The notes below the pieces were generated by a model. That model worked only from the letters and a program-made list of their open reading frames with translations. It was not told where the DNA came from and did no database searches. From Planctomycetales bacterium (GTDB lineage: Bacteria; Planctomycetota; Phycisphaerae; SM23-33), in contig DAOVLS010000173.1 of assembly GCA_030631125.1 (NCBI GenBank), forward strand, positions 1 to 5,702: a stretch of DNA of 5,702 nt, written 5' to 3'. A program made the position numbers and the translations under genes. This document shows positions 4,863-5,702 of the stretch, piece by piece; the first letter of the stretch is position 1; every line of letters starts with the position of its first letter.

Positions 4863-5627
4863 ATGAATCCTTACCTTTCACAATTTGGTCTGAACGGAAA
4901 ACGCGCTATCATTACCGGCGGGAATCGCGGGCTGGGATTGGAATTTTCCAAAGCCCTGCTCGGAGCCGGTGCTGATGTAGCCGTCCTCTGCCGCAGCGGA
5001 CAGGCCGACGAAGCCGCCGAAGCAGCAAAAGATTTTTCCCGTAAACTGATAGTTATTGCTGCGGATTTGTCAAAAGATGGAGACCGAAGCGGGCTGATCC
5101 AACATGCTGCCGATAAACTCGGCGGGCTGGACATCCTCGTTAACAACGCCGGAATCAATTTCCGCGCACCGACAGCCGATTTCCCGATGGACAAGTGGCG
5201 CGAGGTTATCGAATTGCACCTGACAGCGGTATTCGATTTATCCCAGCAGGCTGCCCGGATAATGTGGGAGACCGGCGGGCGGATTATCAACATCGCCAGC
5301 GTGCAGAGTTTCCGGGCCGGTTGGACCATTACCGCATACACTGCCGCCAAGACAGGCATCGTCGGCCTGACGCGAGCGATGGCGAACGAATTGGCCGAGC
5401 GGTCGATTACCGTCAATGCCATAGCGCCGGGCTATTTCGATACCGATATGACCCGCCCGTTGAAGGAAGACCCGGATCGCTATCCGAAAATTATCTCGCA
5501 CATCCCGATGGGGCGCTGGGGCGAACCGGCCGAACTGACCGGCGCGCTGCTGCTGCTGGGGTCCGACGCAGGCCGATACATCACAGGACAAATAATCGCC
5601 GTCGATGGCGGGTATATGTTGAGATAG
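4863..5627 (+). CDS. SDR-family NAD(P)-dependent oxidoreductase (2-deoxy-gluconate/gluconate dehydrogenase-like)
   Basis: This 254-residue classical short-chain dehydrogenase has a Rossmann fold. The cofactor loop TGGNRGLG is at 18-25, NNAG at 94-97, the catalytic Ser146 in NIASVQS, and Tyr159 and Lys163 in AYTAAK. The C-terminal half, with MANELAERSITVNAIAPGYFDTDMT, IPMGRWGEP and ITGQIIAVDGGY, resembles the KduD/gluconate 5-dehydrogenase branch, so a sugar-acid keto group is the likely substrate; this is inferred, not proven. His119 stands where most classical SDRs carry the fourth catalytic residue Asn (ELHLTAVF here, usually xxNLxxxF). The ATG at 4863 is chosen because an upstream start at 4785 would lie in palindromic DNA overlapping gatA. 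It sits 67 bases after gatA and 18 before gatB, so it is probably cotranscribed with them. Confidence 0.88.
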   Translation: MNPYLSQFGLNGKRAIITGGNRGLGLEFSKALLGAGADVAVLCRSGQADEAAEAAKDFSRKLIVIAADLSKDGDRSGLIQHAADKLGGLDILVNNAGINFRAPTADFPMDKWREVIELHLTAVFDLSQQAARIMWETGGRIINIASVQSFRAGWTITAYTAAKTGIVGLTRAMANELAERSITVNAIAPGYFDTDMTRPLKEDPDRYPKIISHIPMGRWGEPAELTGALLLLGSDAGRYITGQIIAVDGGYMLR

Positions 5628-5645
5628 TCCACGAATCACACGAAA

Positions 5646-5702
5646 ATGAATGATATGCGAGACAACACGCTGCCGGTGATTGGGTTGGAAATTCACGTCG
5701 AA
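5646..5702 (+). CDS. gatB: Asp-tRNA(Asn)/Glu-tRNA(Gln) amidotransferase subunit B, 5' fragment
   Basis: The last 19 codons of the window read MNDMRDNTLPVIGLEIHVE. The V-I-G-L-E-I-H-V-E motif is the invariant start of GatB, the tRNA-binding and amidating subunit, and its position beside gatC and gatA supports the call. The start may instead be the ATG at 5655, since family members usually have only a few residues before VIGLE. No clear ribosome-binding site precedes either start. The rest lies beyond the right edge. Confidence 0.88.
   Translation, partial: MNDMRDNTLPVIGLEIHVE

Noticed and set aside
1..5702. CRISPR array, tRNA or rRNA genes, phage or defence system
   Set aside because: No regularly spaced direct repeats, cloverleaf, rRNA signature or defence-family protein motif was seen on either strand.

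Overview
The window looks like chromosomal DNA from a moderately GC-rich Gram-negative bacterium. It combines a PEP-CTERM surface protein (the substrate class of exosortases), a GatCAB amidotransferase operon and abundant small extragenic palindromes, which points to a planctomycete or a related PVC-group bacterium. This placement is an inference from gene content; no rRNA or other phylogenetic marker was compared.

Layout from left to right. (1) Positions 1-378, minus strand, hold one end of an IS3-family insertion sequence: the complete small orfA, the first eight codons of orfB overlapping it, an A7 slippery tract, and a terminus resembling the IS3 inverted repeat. (2) Positions 430-1066, minus strand, hold a secreted PEP-CTERM protein followed by a strong hairpin terminator. 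Upstream of its start, at 1106-1235, is an unusually compact set of nested hairpins that would form in the minus-strand RNA. This is the best candidate here for an undescribed structured leader. (3) Positions 1366-1720, plus strand, hold a short HicB-type antitoxin whose partner has been reduced to an 18-codon C-terminal remnant of HicA. (4) Positions 1776-2384, plus strand, hold a PHP-domain metal-dependent hydrolase. (5) Positions 2389-2515 hold a large imperfect inverted repeat between convergent genes. (6) Positions 2522-2749, minus strand, encode translation initiation factor IF-1, with a good sigma70-type promoter. (7) From 2881 to the right edge, plus strand, lies an operon of gatC, gatA, an SDR oxidoreductase gene, and the first 19 codons of gatB.

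GatC, GatA and GatB together form the amidotransferase that corrects misacylated Glu-tRNA(Gln) and/or Asp-tRNA(Asn). Next to infA this makes a translation neighbourhood with divergent promoters. The operon has two oddities. A sugar-acid-type SDR dehydrogenase sits between gatA and gatB, and a cluster of small palindromes has run into the 3' end of gatA, so that the last ~20 residues of GatA are encoded by repeat-like DNA.

No CRISPR array, rRNA, tRNA or obvious defence system was seen. The left part (IS end, decayed toxin-antitoxin pair, palindromes) is accessory in character; the right part is housekeeping.
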